Source: Tellurirhabdus rosea
Lineage (GTDB): Bacteria > Bacteroidota > Bacteroidia > Cytophagales > Spirosomataceae
DNA: 64,000 nt
Direction: 5' to 3'
Assembly (NCBI RefSeq): GCF_026278345.1
Contig: NZ_CP111085.1
Coordinates: 1,066,001-1,130,000 of the forward strand
The position numbers and the translations under genes are program-made. Shown here one piece after another: positions 51,322 through 59,654 of the stretch (the first letter of the stretch is position 1; every line of letters starts with the position of its first letter). The notes under the pieces are model-generated. The model was given only the letters and a program-made list of their open reading frames with translations, did not search any database and was not told the origin of the DNA.

Positions 51322-53088
51322 ATGCGTCAATTTTTTAAATACGTACTCGCTACGATCGTCGGGCTTCTGCTGTTCAGTGTCGTTTCGTTCTTCCTCTTTG
51401 TCGGAATTATTTCGGCCATTGGAGCAGCGTCCGACAATGAGACGGCCGTGAAGGAAAAATCCGTCCTCAAGCTGAACCTGAACAATCCGATTCAGGAAGT
51501 AGGCGTGGAAAATCCGTTTGAAGGGTTTGGCCCGTTCAACTCGACCGGCGACGTCATTGGCCTGATCGGGCTTAAGGAAGCACTGGCCAACGCCGCCCTC
51601 GACCCCAACATCAAGGGCATCTACTTCCAGGCGGAATACCCGCAGGCTGGCTGGGCCACGCTCGAAGAGGTCCGCAACGCCCTGCTGGAATTCCGCAAGT
51701 CGAAGAAATTTGTGTATGCCTACGGCGAAGTGATGACCGAAAAAGGCTACTACCTCGCTTCGGCGGCGGATAACATCTACCTCAACCCCGCCGGGGCGCT
51801 GGAATGGAACGGTCTGGAGGCCGAATACACCTTCTTCAAAGGCACCCTCGACAAGCTCAACATCAAACCCGTCATCTTCCGGGTCGGTGAGTTCAAAAGC
51901 GCCGTGGAGCCGTTCATTCTCGACAAAATGAGCGAAGCCAGCAAGAAACAAACCGCTTCGTTCCTGAACTCGGTGAACGACCATTTCATAGCGAAAGTAG
52001 CCGCCAGCCGCAACCTCGACGCCGCCACGCTCAAAAAGCTGGCCGACGACCTGACCATCCGCACCCCGGCCGACGCCCTGAAAGCCAAACTGGTGACCAA
52101 CGTAGCCTATTACGACCAGGTGGAAAGCGACATGCGCAAGAAGCTGGGCATCGAAGAGAAGAAAAAAATTGACTTTGTCGCGCTCGGTAAATACGAGAAA
52201 GCGAAGAAATACGTCGAAGAGGGCAGCCTCAAAAACCGCATTGCCGTCATCATCACGCAGGGCGAAATCGTGTCCGGCAAAGATGACGACAACATTGCCT
52301 CCGACCGGGTAGCCGAGCAAATCCGCAAAGCCCGTCTGGACGACAAAGTGAAAGCGATTGTGCTGCGCATCAACTCCCCGGGCGGTTCGGCGCTGGCTTC
52401 GGACGTGATGTGGCGGGAAATCCAGTTGGCCCGTCAGGCCAAGCCGGTCATTGCATCCATGTCCGATTACGCGGCCTCGGGCGGGTACTACATGGCGATG
52501 GGCTGTAACCAGATCGTGGCCCAGCCGAACACCATCACGGGTTCCATCGGCATTTTCGGGATGCTGTTCAACACCGAAGGCTTTTTCCGGGATAAACTGG
52601 GCATGACCTACGACCGGGTGGAGACCAACCAGTACGCCGATTTCCCCTCTCTGACGCGCGAAATGTCTGATTTCGAAAAAGGCGTGCTGCAGCAGAGCGT
52701 GGAACGGGGTTATGCGATCTTCACGACCAAAGCCGCTCAGGGCCGGAAAATGCCGGTTGACAGCCTGCGCAAACTGGCCTCCGGCCGCGTCTGGACGGGT
52801 TCACAGGCCAAAGCCAACGGTCTGGTCGATAAGCTCGGCGGCCTGGAAGACGCCGTTAAGCTGGCCGCCCAGGCCGCGAAGCTGAAAGAAGGCGATTACC
52901 GTGTACGGTATACACCGGAAAAGAAAAACGCCATTGAAGAACTGATGAAAGAGTTTACGGGCGGGGATGAAGAAGCGCGCCTGTCCGCCCAGCTCGGCGA
53001 CCTTGCTCCGTACCTCCAGTATCTGAAGAAACTGAAGAACATGCAGGGCGTACAGGCCCGGATGCCGTTTGAACTGGACATAAAATAA
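51322..53088 (+). CDS. sppA: Signal peptide peptidase SppA (protease IV, family S49)
   Basis: A 588-aa membrane-anchored serine protease of the 67K SppA type. An N-terminal anchor spans ~5-30. The first S49 repeat contains the Lys of the Ser-Lys dyad in VMTEKGYYLASAADNIYLNPAGALEWNG. The second repeat contains INSPGGSALASDVMWREI and the nucleophile region SDYAASGGYYMAMGCNQIVAQPNTITGSIGIFG in pattern (Ser in AASGGYY). It cleaves signal peptides left in the inner membrane. Length and double-repeat structure match the long form. A heptad-armed palindrome and a second terminator follow. Confidence 0.95.
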   Translation: MRQFFKYVLATIVGLLLFSVVSFFLFVGIISAIGAASDNETAVKEKSVLKLNLNNPIQEVGVENPFEGFGPFNSTGDVIGLIGLKEALANAALDPNIKGIYFQAEYPQAGWATLEEVRNALLEFRKSKKFVYAYGEVMTEKGYYLASAADNIYLNPAGALEWNGLEAEYTFFKGTLDKLNIKPVIFRVGEFKSAVEPFILDKMSEASKKQTASFLNSVNDHFIAKVAASRNLDAATLKKLADDLTIRTPADALKAKLVTNVAYYDQVESDMRKKLGIEEKKKIDFVALGKYEKAKKYVEEGSLKNRIAVIITQGEIVSGKDDDNIASDRVAEQIRKARLDDKVKAIVLRINSPGGSALASDVMWREIQLARQAKPVIASMSDYAASGGYYMAMGCNQIVAQPNTITGSIGIFGMLFNTEGFFRDKLGMTYDRVETNQYADFPSLTREMSDFEKGVLQQSVERGYAIFTTKAAQGRKMPVDSLRKLASGRVWTGSQAKANGLVDKLGGLEDAVKLAAQAAKLKEGDYRVRYTPEKKNAIEELMKEFTGGDEEARLSAQLGDLAPYLQYLKKLKNMQGVQARMPFELDIK

Positions 53089-53093
53089 GTGTC

Positions 53094-53189
53094 GTTTAAG
53101 GTTGAAAGTTTAAGGTTTAACGTGGCTCCGCCTTTCTACACATCCCGGTTGAGCAGAGCACGTTAACCTTTCAACCTTTAACCTTCAAC
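53094..53189. repeat. Heptad-armed palindrome after sppA
   Basis: Left units GTTTAAG, GTTGAAA, GTTTAAG, GTTTAAC, then GTGGCTCCGCC. The right arm reversed: GTTGAAG, GTTAAAG, GTTGAAA, GGTTAAC, GTGCTCTGCTC. It begins five bases after the sppA stop. Confidence 0.82.
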
Positions 53190-53220
53190 GTACACAAAGT
53201 CTCTTACTGTAGAGTTGCAG

Positions 53221-53258
53221 GACCCGTACGGTTTTTTAAGCCATGCGGGTCTTTTTTG
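53221..53258 (+). terminator. Terminator before the membrane AraC regulator
   Basis: GACCCGTACGG (53221-53231) pairs with CCATGCGGGTC (53241-53251) with one mismatch and one wobble, followed by TTTTTT. The hairpin overlaps the longer potential start of the next gene (53243), so the ATG at 53288 is the likely start. It could also be the end of a small RNA from 53196. Confidence 0.72.
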
Positions 53259-53287
53259 TAACTTCCCTTCTGATTTGTCCGCCGCTT

Positions 53288-54508
53288 ATGCCGTCATTAC
53301 CCCTTCGCATTGACCTGTTTGCGCTCATCATGCTCCTCGGCGTGGCCCAGGGCCTGTTTCTGGGCATCTTTTTTCTGAGCGGCCAGCGAGGTCGGGTCAT
53401 TGCCAACCGCTGCATCGGCTGGGCCATGCTCGCCCAGGCGGCCATTGTGGCGGAAATTTTTCTGGATTATACCAACTACACCTTCCGGGTTCTCTGGCTC
53501 GTGGACTTTGCCGAGCCGTTCAACTTTCTGCCGGGGCCGCTGCTGTTCCTTTTTGTGTACAGCCGGATTCACCGGGAGCCTCCCCGTTTCTGGTACCTGC
53601 ACCTGATTCCGTTCGGCATCTGGGTGCTCAATTCCATCAGTTGGCATCACCAGCCGCTGACGTACAAGTACAATTCCTACATCGAGTCGATCCACCCGGA
53701 GATGCCATTTCTGCCCTGGAAGATGTACCACGACACGGATTTTACGGGCCTGCGGGATTACATCAACGAAATGACGCTGCTGAGCTGTCTGCTGTACAGC
53801 GTCGGGTCTCTGTGGGTCATTGCGCAGGCGGTCCGACACGAAGGCCGTCCGCTGCTGGGGGCGCTCCCCCACCGGCTGGCCCAGCTGCGCAATCTGACCT
53901 TGTTCTTTGTGCTGTTTCCGGTGCTGATCGTGGTGGTGAAGCCGCAGTTCAAGGAAGATCTGGGCGACTACCTGCTAGCGTGTTACATTACCTTCACCAT
54001 CTACGCCACGACGCTGCTGGTGATGAGCGGCTCGGATTTTTTCCGGGATGAAGCGCCGACGCCCGTTCCGGCCGGGTCCGAAGAAACCCCTCCCGGTGCG
54101 CTCCGGCCGAAATACGGGAAATCGGCGCTGCCGGACGAACTGGAAGAAGCCCTGCTGACCCGACTTAACCAGCTTTTTGAGGAAGAAAGGCCGTACCTTG
54201 AAGCCGATCTCTCCCTGCCCAAACTGGCGCAGCGCCTCAACACCACGCCTCACCACCTCTCCCAGCTTCTGAACGACCGGCTGAACCAAAGCTTTTTTGA
54301 TCTGCTGGCGACCTACCGCGTCCGGGTGGCGCAGGAGCTGCTGCAAAACCCGGCCACGGCCGGACTGAAGATCGATGAGATTGCCGGGCGGGTCGGCTAC
54401 AATTCCACCTCGGCGTTTCACACGGCCTTTAAGCGGCTGACCGGCCAGACACCGGCCCAGTTTCGGGATTCTCCGGCTTCGCCCCCATCGGCACGAACTT
54501 CGTCCTGA
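53288..54508 (+). CDS. AraC-family regulator with N-terminal seven-TM domain
   Basis: A 406-aa protein. Seven hydrophobic segments fill residues ~8-255 (for example LFALIMLLGVAQGLFLGIFFLSG, FNFLPGPLLFLFVYSRI, YLLACYITFTIYATTLLVM). A C-terminal AraC DNA-binding domain follows at ~300-400: LSLPKLAQRLNTTPHHLSQLLNDRLNQSFFDLLATYRV and IDEIAGRVGYNSTSAFHTAFKRLTGQTPAQFR. This membrane-AraC layout is common in Bacteroidota and suggests a one-component sensor in the inner membrane. Downstream is an acyltransferase gene that it may control. The signal is unknown. Confidence 0.88.
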   Translation: MPSLPLRIDLFALIMLLGVAQGLFLGIFFLSGQRGRVIANRCIGWAMLAQAAIVAEIFLDYTNYTFRVLWLVDFAEPFNFLPGPLLFLFVYSRIHREPPRFWYLHLIPFGIWVLNSISWHHQPLTYKYNSYIESIHPEMPFLPWKMYHDTDFTGLRDYINEMTLLSCLLYSVGSLWVIAQAVRHEGRPLLGALPHRLAQLRNLTLFFVLFPVLIVVVKPQFKEDLGDYLLACYITFTIYATTLLVMSGSDFFRDEAPTPVPAGSEETPPGALRPKYGKSALPDELEEALLTRLNQLFEEERPYLEADLSLPKLAQRLNTTPHHLSQLLNDRLNQSFFDLLATYRVRVAQELLQNPATAGLKIDEIAGRVGYNSTSAFHTAFKRLTGQTPAQFRDSPASPPSARTSS

Positions 54509-54571
54509 TCGGGAAATGGCCATTTTGGCTGCCTGACCGGCCATCTTTGGCTCAATCAACGATCAACCGTC

Positions 54572-55762
54572 ATGCAACCGATTTTGCAACAAACCCCCGC
54601 CGCCGGACCGCAGACCGGCCCCTCGCCGCGCCGCTACGACCTCGACTGGCTGCGGGTCATCGCCATCGTCATTCTCCTGTTTTACCATACCGGCATGATC
54701 TACGTCAGCTGGGGCTGGCACATCCAGAGCCGGGAAACCAGCCCGCTGCTGGAAGACGTCATGCGCTGGCTGCACCACTGGCGGATGCCGCTGCTCTTTT
54801 TCATCTCCGGGGCCGGTACGTACTACGCCCTCCGCAAGCGGACCTACGGCGCTTATGCCGGGGAGCGGTTCAGGCGGCTCTTTATTCCGCTCGTTTTTGG
54901 AATGTTTGTGATCGTGCCGCCCCAGATTTACTTCGAGTGGCTGTTCCGCGGACGGTTTTCGGGTTCGTACGCTGACTTTTATCCGAACGTCTTCGGCTTC
55001 GAGCCTTATCATGACGGCGGCACGGGCGGGGCTTTCAGCTGGCACCACCTCTGGTTTGTGGCCTACCTGTTCCTGTATTCGCTGCTGACGATTCCGTTTG
55101 CCAAATTTATCCGCTCCGGCACGGGCCAGCGGCTTGTCGACCGCGTGGGGCGGCTGGTGCGGCAGCCGGGAGGCGTCATGCTTCTGGTTCTGCTGTTCAT
55201 CGTGAACGACCTGACCCTGGGGCATTTCTGGCCCGAAGAAACCCATGACCTGCGCAACGACTGGGCTTATTTTGTTGCCAATCTGCTCCTGTTCTGGACG
55301 GGCTATGTGCTGGTGAGTCGCCCGAACTTTGCCGGGGAGCTGACCCAACAGCGGCGGATTCTGGGGATTGCCACCCTTTTCTGCACCATTCTGCTGTACA
55401 CCCTGCGGGCCCTGGCCGACCGGTATCCCGAACTGGAAGAAAACCTGATGGCCAACCTGCTTTACGATGCCAACGAAAACTGCCTGATGTGGTTTTCGGT
55501 GCTGGCCACTGTCGCGTACGGACATCGGTATCTGAACGTCAACCGGCCTATCCTCCCCCATCTGACCGAGGCGGTCTATCCTTTTTACATTCTGCATCAG
55601 ACCGTTATCGTCGCGATCGGCTTTTACCTGCTCCGGGCGAACCTGGGTATTCTGGGCGGCTATCTGACCGTCAGTCTGCTTTCCCTGCTCACTTCCGTCG
55701 GCATTTATCTGCTGCTCATTCGCCCCTTCCGGCTCATCCGGCCTCTGTTTGGGTTGAAGTGA
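54572..55762 (+). CDS. Membrane acyltransferase, acyltransferase-3/OpgC-like family
   Basis: A 396-aa polytopic protein with about ten hydrophobic segments. Key features are RRYDLDWLRVIAIVILLFYHTGMIYV (the catalytic-type His in TM1), HWRMPLLFFISGAGTYYALRKR, GERFRRLFIPLVFGMFVIVPP and HHLWFVAYLFLYSLL. Members add acyl or succinyl groups to glucans, peptidoglycan or lipopolysaccharide across the inner membrane. The acceptor here is unknown. It lies 63 bases after the membrane AraC regulator and ends at a strong terminator. Confidence 0.88.
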   Translation: MQPILQQTPAAGPQTGPSPRRYDLDWLRVIAIVILLFYHTGMIYVSWGWHIQSRETSPLLEDVMRWLHHWRMPLLFFISGAGTYYALRKRTYGAYAGERFRRLFIPLVFGMFVIVPPQIYFEWLFRGRFSGSYADFYPNVFGFEPYHDGGTGGAFSWHHLWFVAYLFLYSLLTIPFAKFIRSGTGQRLVDRVGRLVRQPGGVMLLVLLFIVNDLTLGHFWPEETHDLRNDWAYFVANLLLFWTGYVLVSRPNFAGELTQQRRILGIATLFCTILLYTLRALADRYPELEENLMANLLYDANENCLMWFSVLATVAYGHRYLNVNRPILPHLTEAVYPFYILHQTVIVAIGFYLLRANLGILGGYLTVSLLSLLTSVGIYLLLIRPFRLIRPLFGLK

Positions 55763-55786
55763 TTCGAGCGTTTGCCAATCAGTCAG

Positions 55787-55813
55787 GCCCCTCCCGCAAG
55801 GAGGGGCTTTTTT
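55787..55813 (+). terminator. Intrinsic terminator of the acyltransferase gene
   Basis: GCCCCTCC (55787-55794) pairs with GGAGGGGC (55800-55807) around CGCAA, followed by TTTTTT. Confidence 0.88.
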
Positions 55814-56049
55814 ATACCGAAAAACCTCATTTCAACTTTTGAAGTATTAATAGAAACTTTCTCCCATTTGCTGTACTATTCTACTTTTTAAAATAACCAA
55901 TCCGACAACACCTCAACAAGATTCTTACTTGTAAGTTATTGTTTTTGAACGTCTTAATAATTATTTACATATTGACTAGCGCATGGAGATCGGAAGACCC
56001 CTCCGGCCGTTTATTGCACTTATCTCATGCCTTACATAAAAATACAACC

Positions 56050-56487
56050 ATGAGGAACGAAACTATACTTCCTACTTTGAAAACCGGGATGGCGACGCTG
56101 GTCCTGACCGGGTCGCTGTACGCTGGTAAAGTACAGGCCCAGTCCTATTCCCAGTTTCCGGATAGCTCATCCGTGGCCGTCTCGGCACAACTCAGCGTCG
56201 GGATGGAAGAGATGAGCAGTCTGCGGTTCCGGCTGGCTCTCTCCAAACCGGTCGTTTATTCGTACGAACTGGTTATGGTCTCCCTGCTGGACAAGGACAC
56301 CAACCGTCCGCTTTTCAGGCATACCTTTTATTATTACGAACTAAAGGAGTTTGCCTTCGACCTTTCTCAATTATCCGATGGCAACTATGCGCTGGAAATT
56401 CTCATGGGAGCCGACGCGGTGACCAAACCCTTTGAAATACAGACCCAGGTAAGCAGGGTGGCCTTTGCCAGAAATGATGTCCGCTAG
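56050..56487 (+). CDS. Secreted hypothetical protein
   Basis: A 145-aa protein with a signal peptide (MRNETILPTLKTGMATLVLTGSLYAGKVQAQ, cleavage likely after QAQ) and a short beta-sandwich-like chain (MSSLRFRLALSKPVVYSYELVMVSLLD, LFRHTFYYYELKEFAFDLSQLSDGNYALEILMG). The GNYALEI-type ending recalls small periplasmic DUF3244-like or T9SS-tail-like immunoglobulin folds, but I cannot assign one. The ATG at 56050 is used; the frame runs upstream without support. About 236 AT-rich bases precede it (55814-56049) with no clear promoter. Confidence 0.68.
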   Translation: MRNETILPTLKTGMATLVLTGSLYAGKVQAQSYSQFPDSSSVAVSAQLSVGMEEMSSLRFRLALSKPVVYSYELVMVSLLDKDTNRPLFRHTFYYYELKEFAFDLSQLSDGNYALEILMGADAVTKPFEIQTQVSRVAFARNDVR

Positions 56488-56611
56488 TCTGCCGGGTCCC
56501 TGTTTTCAGAAAATAAAAGCAAAATTGTCAGACGGGGCCAAAAATTTTAATGTAAATTAAAAATCCGTTTCCTCCTCAATTACGTATGTCTCTCTTACAC
56601 TCAATGTAGCA

Positions 56612-56818
56612 TTGCAGGACATACATTTGGAAACGGAAGCTTTCGACACGTTAGAAGAGGCGCTCGCCTGCTTTCACCAGTTGCAGACCCGTCAGCCGAC
56701 CGGTTATTGGATTACCCTTGACCGTAGAGGAACCTATCGGGTCAGTGATTGGGAAGAAGGCTGGAGGCGCATCACAGCGAAAGGAGACTATATGGTGGTT
56801 GGGTTTCGCCGAAAATAG
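56612..56818 (+). CDS. Small hypothetical protein (68 aa)
   Basis: The frame starts at a TTG (56612) and encodes MQDIHLETEAFDTLEEALACF then HQLQTRQPTGYWITLDRRGTYRVSDWEEGWRRITAKGDYMVVGFRRK-type sequence with Trp/Tyr/Arg-rich beta strands. No ATG is nearby, and a hairpin (56584-56624) covers the start, so translation may be controlled or the true start lies elsewhere. No family recognised. Codon use looks coding. The 162 bases after it up to bioB hold no other gene. Confidence 0.45.
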   Translation: MQDIHLETEAFDTLEEALACFHQLQTRQPTGYWITLDRRGTYRVSDWEEGWRRITAKGDYMVVGFRRK

Positions 56819-56928
56819 CCGGCGTATGAACAGCCCGAGCGCTTCCCCGATCGATCGGAAAGCCGTGTCCGCCCCGGAACATTTGCACCCAAAGCGCCCC
56901 GCCCGTATCTTTGGCGTCCGTATACGTA

Positions 56929-56975
56929 GCTTGCGCAAGCGGACTTACGACGGACGGACTTACTGACTTACGACT
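56929..56975 (+). repeat. Single-arm repeat before bioB
   Basis: GCTTGCGCAAGC (palindrome) is followed by GGACTTACGACGG, ACGGACTTACTG and ACTTACGACTT, units like those in the palindrome at 51083-51210, but without a second arm. It ends just before the bioB ATG (56981). Confidence 0.45.
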
Positions 56976-56980
56976 TCTCT

Positions 56981-57979
56981 ATGACTCCCATTCGTACGGA
57001 CTGGACCCGGGCGGAAATCGCCGACATCTATAATTCCCCAATTCTGGACCTTATCTACCGCGCCGCCACCGTGCACCGTGAGTACAACGACCCGCAGGAA
57101 GTGCAGGTCTGCACGCTGCTTTCGGTCAAAACGGGCGGCTGTCCCGAAGACTGTGCCTACTGTCCGCAGGCGGCCCGCTACCACACGGCCGTGAAGGTGC
57201 ACAAGCTGATGGAGGTGGACGAGGTCATCGAAGCTGCTTCGCGCGCCAAAGAATCCGGCAGCACGCGGTTCTGCATGGGAGCCGCCTGGCGGGAAGTCCG
57301 CGACAACCGGGATTTCGACAAGGTGCTGGAGATGGTCAAAGGCGTCAACGGCATGGGCATGGAAGTTTGCTGCACGCTGGGCATGCTGACCGACGAACAG
57401 GCGCACAAGCTGAAAGCCGCCGGTCTGTACGCCTACAACCATAACCTCGACACCAGCGAAGAATACTACGGCGACATCATCAGCACCCGGACCTATGACG
57501 ACCGGCTCGACACCCTCGGGAACGTCCGGCAGGCGGGTATTTCGGTCTGCTCGGGCGGCATCATCGGCATGGGCGAATCGCACGGCGACCGCATCGGCAT
57601 GCTGCACACGCTGTCCACCCTGCCCGAACACCCCGAATCGGTGCCCGTCAACGCGCTGGTGCCGGTAGAAGGCACGCCGCTGGAAGACCAGCCCCGCGTG
57701 TCGGTCTGGGAAATGGTACGGATGATTGCCACCGCCCGGATCATCATGCCGAAAGCGATGGTCCGCCTCTCGGCCGGCCGCGTCCGGATGAACATGGAAG
57801 AGCAGGCCCTGTGTTTCCTGGCCGGCGCCAACTCCATCTTCGCCGGGGACAAACTCCTGACGACGCCCAACCCTGAGGTGGACGCCGACAAGGAGCTTTT
57901 CCAGACCCTGAACATCAAGCCCCGCCCGTCGTTCAAAAACGGCGAACCGGCGCTCAAACTGGAACAGATTCCGCTGTAA
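56981..57979 (+). CDS. bioB: Biotin synthase
   Basis: A 332-aa radical-SAM enzyme that inserts sulfur into dethiobiotin. The 4Fe-4S cysteines are in [19 protein letters not shown] (Cx3Cx2C). The 2Fe-2S cluster ligands and substrate residues lie further on ([48 protein letters not shown] in pattern, [29 protein letters not shown]). The order and length match BioB. No other bio gene is adjacent, and no BirA box is clear. The ATG at 56981 starts [20 protein letters not shown], the usual N-terminus. Confidence 0.96.
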   Translation: MTPIRTDWTRAEIADIYNSPILDLIYRAATVHREYNDPQEVQVCTLLSVKTGGCPEDCAYCPQAARYHTAVKVHKLMEVDEVIEAASRAKESGSTRFCMGAAWREVRDNRDFDKVLEMVKGVNGMGMEVCCTLGMLTDEQAHKLKAAGLYAYNHNLDTSEEYYGDIISTRTYDDRLDTLGNVRQAGISVCSGGIIGMGESHGDRIGMLHTLSTLPEHPESVPVNALVPVEGTPLEDQPRVSVWEMVRMIATARIIMPKAMVRLSAGRVRMNMEEQALCFLAGANSIFAGDKLLTTPNPEVDADKELFQTLNIKPRPSFKNGEPALKLEQIPL

Positions 57980-58039
57980 CCTGAACGTATTGGCACGATC
58001 GCAACGGGCCGCCCGGCGGTTGTGCCAACACTCCTCGCT

Positions 58040-58909
58040 ATGTCCAGCCGCATTTTTGGTCATATTCCCGGGCAGGTAGAAGGCACCTGCTACAGTCACC
58101 GCCTCGAACTGGCAATGTCCGGCGTTCACGCCCCCACGCAGGCGGGCATCAGCGGCTCTCAACTCGAAGGCGCGGATTCGATTGTGCTTTCCGGAGGATA
58201 TGAAGATGATAAGGACTACGGGGATGTCATCATTTACACGGGTCATGGCGGCAGAGACCTCGACACCGGCAAGCAGATTACCGACCAGCTATTAGCCCGC
58301 CAGAATCTGGCTTTGGCAAAAAATTGTCAAACCGGCCTGCCCGTGCGGGTCATTCGCGGCTATCAGCACCGGACGCCTCATTCGCCCGTAAGTGGTTATC
58401 GGTACGACGGTCTTTATCAGGTAGAATCGTATTGGAAGGAAAAAGGCAAATCCGGGTACGCAATCTGGCGCTTCCGGCTGGTTAAACTTCCGGAACAGGA
58501 CTCGGCCCCGTTTAGCGTAGAAGAGGAGCCGGGCAGTTATGGCCGTAAAAAGCCCGTCCGCAGGGAAACGACCATTCAACGGATTGTCCGGGATACGGAA
58601 GTTGGTCGCCGGGTGAAGCAGTTGTACGATTTGAGGTGTCAGGTTTGCCACGAACGAATCGTGACGAGCGCCGGGTTTTACGCCGAAGCGGCTCACATTC
58701 GCCCGCTCGGTGCCCCGCACGACGGTCCGGACGAGCTAAGCAATGTGTTGTGCCTGTGTCCCAATCACCACGTCCAGTTTGATTTTGGCGGCTTTGCCAT
58801 TGACGACGATTTTACCCTGCTGGACCTCGAAGGCAAGCTGACCGTCCACCGCAACCACCGGCTTGACCTTGCCTGTATCCGCTACCACCGGCAACACTTC
58901 TGGGAATAG
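58040..58909 (+). CDS. SRA (YDG) domain plus HNH endonuclease: modification-dependent restriction nuclease
   Basis: A 289-aa single-chain nuclease. The N-terminal SRA/YDG domain (~3-150) shows GHIPGQVEGTCYSHRLELAMSGVHAPTQAGISGSQLEGADSIVLSGGYEDDKDYGDVIIYTGHGGRD in pattern, and GYRYDGLYQVESYWKEKGKSGYAIWRFRLVKL. SRA domains flip out 5-methyl- or 5-hydroxymethylcytosine. The C-terminal HNH domain (~200-285) has CQVCHE, EAAHIRPLGAPHDGPDELSNVLCLCPNHHVQFD with the metal His/Asn residues and zinc cysteines. This SRA-HNH fusion is the arrangement of type IV enzymes such as TagI. No methylase is adjacent, as expected for type IV. Confidence 0.9.
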   Translation: MSSRIFGHIPGQVEGTCYSHRLELAMSGVHAPTQAGISGSQLEGADSIVLSGGYEDDKDYGDVIIYTGHGGRDLDTGKQITDQLLARQNLALAKNCQTGLPVRVIRGYQHRTPHSPVSGYRYDGLYQVESYWKEKGKSGYAIWRFRLVKLPEQDSAPFSVEEEPGSYGRKKPVRRETTIQRIVRDTEVGRRVKQLYDLRCQVCHERIVTSAGFYAEAAHIRPLGAPHDGPDELSNVLCLCPNHHVQFDFGGFAIDDDFTLLDLEGKLTVHRNHRLDLACIRYHRQHFWE

Positions 58910-59011
58910 AAGCTGTTAGCGGCTCTGTTTTCGGCATTTCCGCTTTTTGCCTTCACCTCACACGACTTCAATGGTGCCTGTTAGGCGGGTTTGCTGGCCC
59001 TACCGTCGCCC

Positions 59012-59524
59012 CTACTTCTCGATCAGGCCGCGCCGCCCCAATTCAATCACCTCAAAATTCACCACTTTCCCAGCGTCCAAACCGAAGCGTACGCAGGTGC
59101 GCATGCGGTGGAAACCGTGCTGGCCCGCCGCCCCGGGGTTGACGTAGAGCGTCCGGCCGAGCGCCGCGTCGCGCTGCACACGCAGGATGTGCGAATGGCC
59201 GCAGATGAACAGATCCGGACGTTCGCGCTGCAACACCGGGCGAACCTCCGGGTTGTAGCGCGGCGGCGCCCCGCCAATGTGCGTCATCCAGATACGGAGC
59301 CCTTCGCATTCAAACCGCTGGTGTTCGGGGCAGCGGACGCGCAGGTCGGCCCCGTCGATATTGCCCCAAACGGCGCGGAAAGGCCTGAAATTTTCGAGTT
59401 GGGTAAAGACCTCGACCGTGCCGATGTCGCCCGCATGCCAGACCTCATCGCAGTCTTTGAAATGGTCGAAAATGGCCGGGTCGAGGTAGCCGTGGGTGTC
59501 GGAAAGGAGTCCTATTTTAAGCAT
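59012..59524 (-). CDS. Metallophosphoesterase, YfcE/MJ0936-like phosphodiesterase
   Basis: A 170-aa calcineurin-like hydrolase with all the metal motifs: GLLSDTHGYLDP (D-x-H), WHAGDIGTVEVF (GD), VWGNIDGADLR (GN), MTHIGGAPPRYN and FICGHSHILRVQ (GHxH). VNPGAAGQHGFHRMRTCVRF closes the fold. Members hydrolyse phosphodiesters in vitro; the natural substrate is unknown. ATG 59524 (MLKIGLL) is preferred to the one two codons upstream. It follows an acyl-CoA ligase on the same strand with a long-period palindrome between. Confidence 0.92.
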   Translation of the reverse strand: MLKIGLLSDTHGYLDPAIFDHFKDCDEVWHAGDIGTVEVFTQLENFRPFRAVWGNIDGADLRVRCPEHQRFECEGLRIWMTHIGGAPPRYNPEVRPVLQRERPDLFICGHSHILRVQRDAALGRTLYVNPGAAGQHGFHRMRTCVRFGLDAGKVVNFEVIELGRRGLIEK

Positions 59525-59533
59525 AAACATTCA

Positions 59534-59637
59534 ACCACCGAGTGGCACAGAGGTTAGCACAGAGTCGCACGGAGTAGATTCAAACGCTAAGTACTCCCCT
59601 AAACTCGGTGTAAAACTCTGAGAAACTCGGTGGTTAA
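59534..59637. repeat. Palindrome with ~11-nt periodic arms
   Basis: The left arm repeats ACCGAGTGGCAC, AGAGGTTAGCAC, AGAGTCGCAC, GGAGT. The right arm is the complement (ACTC, AACTCGGTGTA, AAACTCTGAGA, AACTCGGTGGTT). It shares its architecture with the heptad elements but has an 11-12-nt period. It lies between two minus-strand genes. Confidence 0.7.
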
Positions 59638-59654
59638 CCAAATCCAGACGAACG

